From Halobacteriales archaeon SW_9_67_25 (GTDB lineage Archaea > Halobacteriota > Halobacteria > Halobacteriales > Haloarculaceae): a stretch of DNA of 8,605 bases. This document shows, in pieces, positions 6,613-8,605 of this stretch. The translations under genes were made by a program, and so were the position numbers. The notes under the pieces are model-generated. The model worked only from the letters and a program-made list of their open reading frames with translations, was not told where the DNA came from and did not search any database. Each line of letters begins with the position of its first letter. The stretch's first letter is position 1. Location: assembly GCA_003022745.1 (NCBI GenBank), contig PXSU01000038.1, positions 1,223-9,827 of the forward strand. The letters are read 5' to 3'.

Positions 6613-8441
6613 TGGCCGAGGACAGCATCGCGGTCGTGGACCTGGACCGGTGCCAGCCCGACCGGTGTAACTACGAGTGTGCCAACTTCTGTCCCCCCAA
6701 CCGGACGGGCAAGGAGTGCATCGTCACCCGCGGCGAGGTCTTCGAGGAGGACGAGCCCTACCAGGGCACCGACGACCAGGTGTGGATCTCCGAGGAGATC
6801 TGCCTTGGCGAGTCCTGTGGTATCTGCGTCGAGAAGTGTCCCTTCGACGCCATCCAGATCATCAACCTCCCGCAGGAACTCGACGACGAGCCCATCCACC
6901 GCTACGGCGAGAACGCCTTCGCACTCTACGGCTTGCCCGCGCCACAGGCGGGACGAGTGACCGGCATCCTCGGTCCGAACGGCATCGGCAAGACGACGGC
7001 CGTCCGCATCCTCGCGGACGAACTCGCGCCCAACCTCGGTCGGGTCGGTGACGACCCAGACTGGGAGACGGTGCTTTCGGCCTACCGCGGGACCGCCCTC
7101 CAGGACTACCTCGAGGCGATGCGCGAGGGCGACGTGACCGTCGCGCGCAAGCCCCAGTACGTCGACCAGATCCCCGACCAGTTCGACGGGACCACCCGGG
7201 CGCTGCTGGACCGCACCGACGAACGCGGGGCGCTTTCCGACATCCTCGACCGCCTCGACATCGGGCCGGTCGTCGACCAGCCCATCGACACGCTGTCGGG
7301 CGGGGAACTCCAGCGGGTCGCGCTCGCTGCGACGCTCGCCCGGGACGCCGACTTCTACTTCCTCGACGAGATCACGCCCTACCTCGACATCAGCCAGCGG
7401 ATGACCGTCGCCCGTCTCGTGCGACAACTGGCCGACGACGAGGGGCGTTCGATGCTCGTCGTCGAACACGACCTCGCGATTCTCGACCTCCTTGCGGATT
7501 CGCTGCACGTCGCCTACGGCGAACCCGGCGCGTTCGGCGTCATCACCGACCCCAAATCGGTCAAGGGTGGCGTCAACGAGTACCTCGCGGGCTATCTCGA
7601 CAACGAGAACATGCGCATCCGCCAGACTGCAATCGAGTTCGAGGAACACGCACCCCGCGCCCACACCGGCGGCAACGTCGTCGTCGAGTATCCCCGGATG
7701 ATCAAAAGCTACGGCGACGGGGAGTTCTCGCTCGATGTCGAGGCAGGCGCTATCCGGGAAAACGAGGTACTGGGCGTCGTGGGGCCGAACGGCATCGGGA
7801 AGTCGACGTTCGCGAAGTTGCTCGCCGGGCGGCTGGACCCCGACGAGGGGAGTCTGGACGAGTCACTGGACATCGCCTACAAGCCACAGTACATCGAGAT
7901 CGACCAGCCGATGCGCGTCGACGCGTTCCTCTCGTCGATCACCGACGCGTTCGGCACCTCCTACTGGAACACGGAGATCGCCCAGCCCCTCCAGCTTGAG
8001 CGGATCTTCGAGCAGAACCTCACCGACCTCTCGGGCGGCGAGCGACAGCGGGTGGCCATCGCCGCGTGTCTCTCCGAGGACGCCGACCTCTACCTGCTGG
8101 ACGAACCCTCCGCACACCTCGATGTCGAACAGCGGGTGCTCGCCACGTCGGCCATCCGGCGGTACGCGGAACGCGAGGACGCGACGGCGCTGGTCATCGA
8201 CCACGACATCTACATGATCGACCTGCTGGCCGACCGCCTGCTGGTCTTCGACGGCGAACCCGCCGAACACGGCCACGCCACACCCCCGCAGGGGATGCGC
8301 GAGGGAATGAACGCGTTCCTCTCGAATCTCGACGTGACGTTCCGCCGGGACGAGCGCACCGCCCGCCCGCGGATCAACAAACCGGGCAGCCAGCTCGACC
8401 GCAAGCAGAAATCCGCCGGCGAGTACTACTACGCGCCGTGA
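6612..8441 (+). CDS. rli: ABCE1/RLI ribosome-recycling ATPase
   Basis: ABCE1 splits ribosomes after termination and works with aRF1/Pelota; it is soluble and essential in archaea and eukaryotes. The N-terminal iron-sulfur domain has nine cysteines (14, 19, 23, 27, 36, 64, 69, 72, 76) that can hold two 4Fe-4S clusters. The first nucleotide-binding domain has Walker A GPNGIGKTT (121-129), signature LSGGELQR (228-235), Walker B Asp252-Glu253 and VEHD. The second has GPNGIGKST (391-399), LSGGERQR (473-480), Asp497-Glu498 and IDHD. The C-terminus (RPRINKPGSQLDRKQKSAGEYYY) is the family-typical end, so the 609 residues are complete. Two details differ from the human form. C64 and C69 are spaced CLGESC rather than CIGC, and the first Walker B region reads DEITPYLD rather than DEPSSYLD; I believe both are usual in haloarchaea. 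It overlaps the EMC6-like stop by one base and has no separate promoter. Confidence 0.97.
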   Translation: MAEDSIAVVDLDRCQPDRCNYECANFCPPNRTGKECIVTRGEVFEEDEPYQGTDDQVWISEEICLGESCGICVEKCPFDAIQIINLPQELDDEPIHRYGENAFALYGLPAPQAGRVTGILGPNGIGKTTAVRILADELAPNLGRVGDDPDWETVLSAYRGTALQDYLEAMREGDVTVARKPQYVDQIPDQFDGTTRALLDRTDERGALSDILDRLDIGPVVDQPIDTLSGGELQRVALAATLARDADFYFLDEITPYLDISQRMTVARLVRQLADDEGRSMLVVEHDLAILDLLADSLHVAYGEPGAFGVITDPKSVKGGVNEYLAGYLDNENMRIRQTAIEFEEHAPRAHTGGNVVVEYPRMIKSYGDGEFSLDVEAGAIRENEVLGVVGPNGIGKSTFAKLLAGRLDPDEGSLDESLDIAYKPQYIEIDQPMRVDAFLSSITDAFGTSYWNTEIAQPLQLERIFEQNLTDLSGGERQRVAIAACLSEDADLYLLDEPSAHLDVEQRVLATSAIRRYAEREDATALVIDHDIYMIDLLADRLLVFDGEPAEHGHATPPQGMREGMNAFLSNLDVTFRRDERTARPRINKPGSQLDRKQKSAGEYYYAP

Positions 8442-8481
8442 CGGTGGGTTGCCACAACGACGAGTACCGCGATTGATGCCA

Positions 8482-8493
8482 GGGGCTGTTTTT
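8482..8493 (+). terminator. Putative U-tract terminator after RLI
   Basis: GGGGCTG runs into TTTTT (8489-8493), 48 bases after the RLI stop. Archaeal termination depends mainly on such U-tracts. The run overlaps the TAA stop (8492-8494) of the convergent gene, so the two transcription units end almost on top of each other. Confidence 0.45.
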
Positions 8494-8605
8494 ACGCCAC
8501 TGGCTCCGGAACCGACTCCTCAGCCGCCGCTCGCCAAGAGTGTGTCGGCTCCCAGCCCAGCACTCGCTCGGCTTTCGCCGTCGAGTACGCGGCGTCGTCC
8601 CCCTC
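8492..8605 (-). CDS. NAD-dependent epimerase/dehydratase (sugar nucleotide type), C-terminal end
   Basis: Reading the minus strand in from the window edge gives 37 codons and a TAA at 8494-8492. The residues include YSTAKAERVLGWEPTHSWR, the well-known end of extended SDR sugar epimerases/dehydratases (S-x-x-K-A-x-R-x-L-G-(W/Y)-x-P-x-x-x-W), where the final helix packs near the active site. The rest of the gene lies beyond the window, so cofactor and substrate motifs cannot be seen and the exact enzyme is unknown. The short C-terminal tail (AAAEESVPEPVA) is acidic, like other haloarchaeal proteins. It is the only minus-strand gene here and converges with RLI, leaving a 50-base gap. Confidence 0.75.
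   Translation of the reverse strand, partial: EGDDAAYSTAKAERVLGWEPTHSWRAAAEESVPEPVA

Overview
The window is chromosomal DNA from a halophilic archaeon (class Halobacteria). The base composition is very GC-rich and codons end mostly in G or C. The proteins are rich in Asp and Glu. Promoters are short TATA/BRE-type elements placed close to start codons, and Shine-Dalgarno sequences are mostly missing. Genes recognised from their sequence are an XPD/Rad3 helicase, a small zinc-finger protein, an ArsA/Get3 ATPase, an NDUFA9-like SDR protein, a CetZ tubulin-like protein, CofC of F420 synthesis, an EMC6-like membrane protein and ABCE1/RLI. All but one read on the plus strand.

Layout. 3-1154: C-terminal two-thirds or so of an XPD/Rad3 helicase cut by the window edge. 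1226-1381: 51-residue CxxC/CxxC zinc-finger protein. 1431-2457: ArsA/Get3 ATPase whose frame is broken by one extra base near 1740-1765. 2458-2619: spacer with a perfect 9-bp inverted repeat and a promoter. 2620-3450: NDUFA9-like SDR protein lacking the part of the Rossmann fold that should lie between residues 54 and 55. 3542-5350: a CetZ domain read straight through into an Ig-like/helical region with a C-terminal membrane anchor. 5362-5997: cofC. 5998-6309: a non-coding stretch with a strong promoter and a set of nested stems that could be a small structured RNA. 6310-6612: EMC6-like protein, overlapping by one base the start of ABCE1/RLI (6612-8441). 8492-8605, minus strand: the last 37 codons of a sugar-nucleotide epimerase/dehydratase converging on RLI.

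How the genes may work together. The window carries housekeeping functions: DNA repair, cell shape, F420 cofactor synthesis, ribosome recycling and membrane-protein handling. EMC6-like and ABCE1 overlap by one base and are probably translated together. ArsA/Get3 and EMC6 belong to eukaryotic membrane-insertion pathways, and the CetZ fusion ends in a tail-anchor-like segment. Any functional link among these is inference.

The most notable object is the CetZ-membrane fusion at 3542-5350. The join falls just before a hydrophobic run ending in Ala-Val-Ala, which looks like the remains of a secretion signal. The simplest reading is that a deletion joined cetZ to a neighbouring gene for a secreted, membrane-anchored protein. 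Two other lesions lie within 3 kb (arsA frameshift, SDR deletion), so assembly or consensus error must be excluded before reading biology into any of them.
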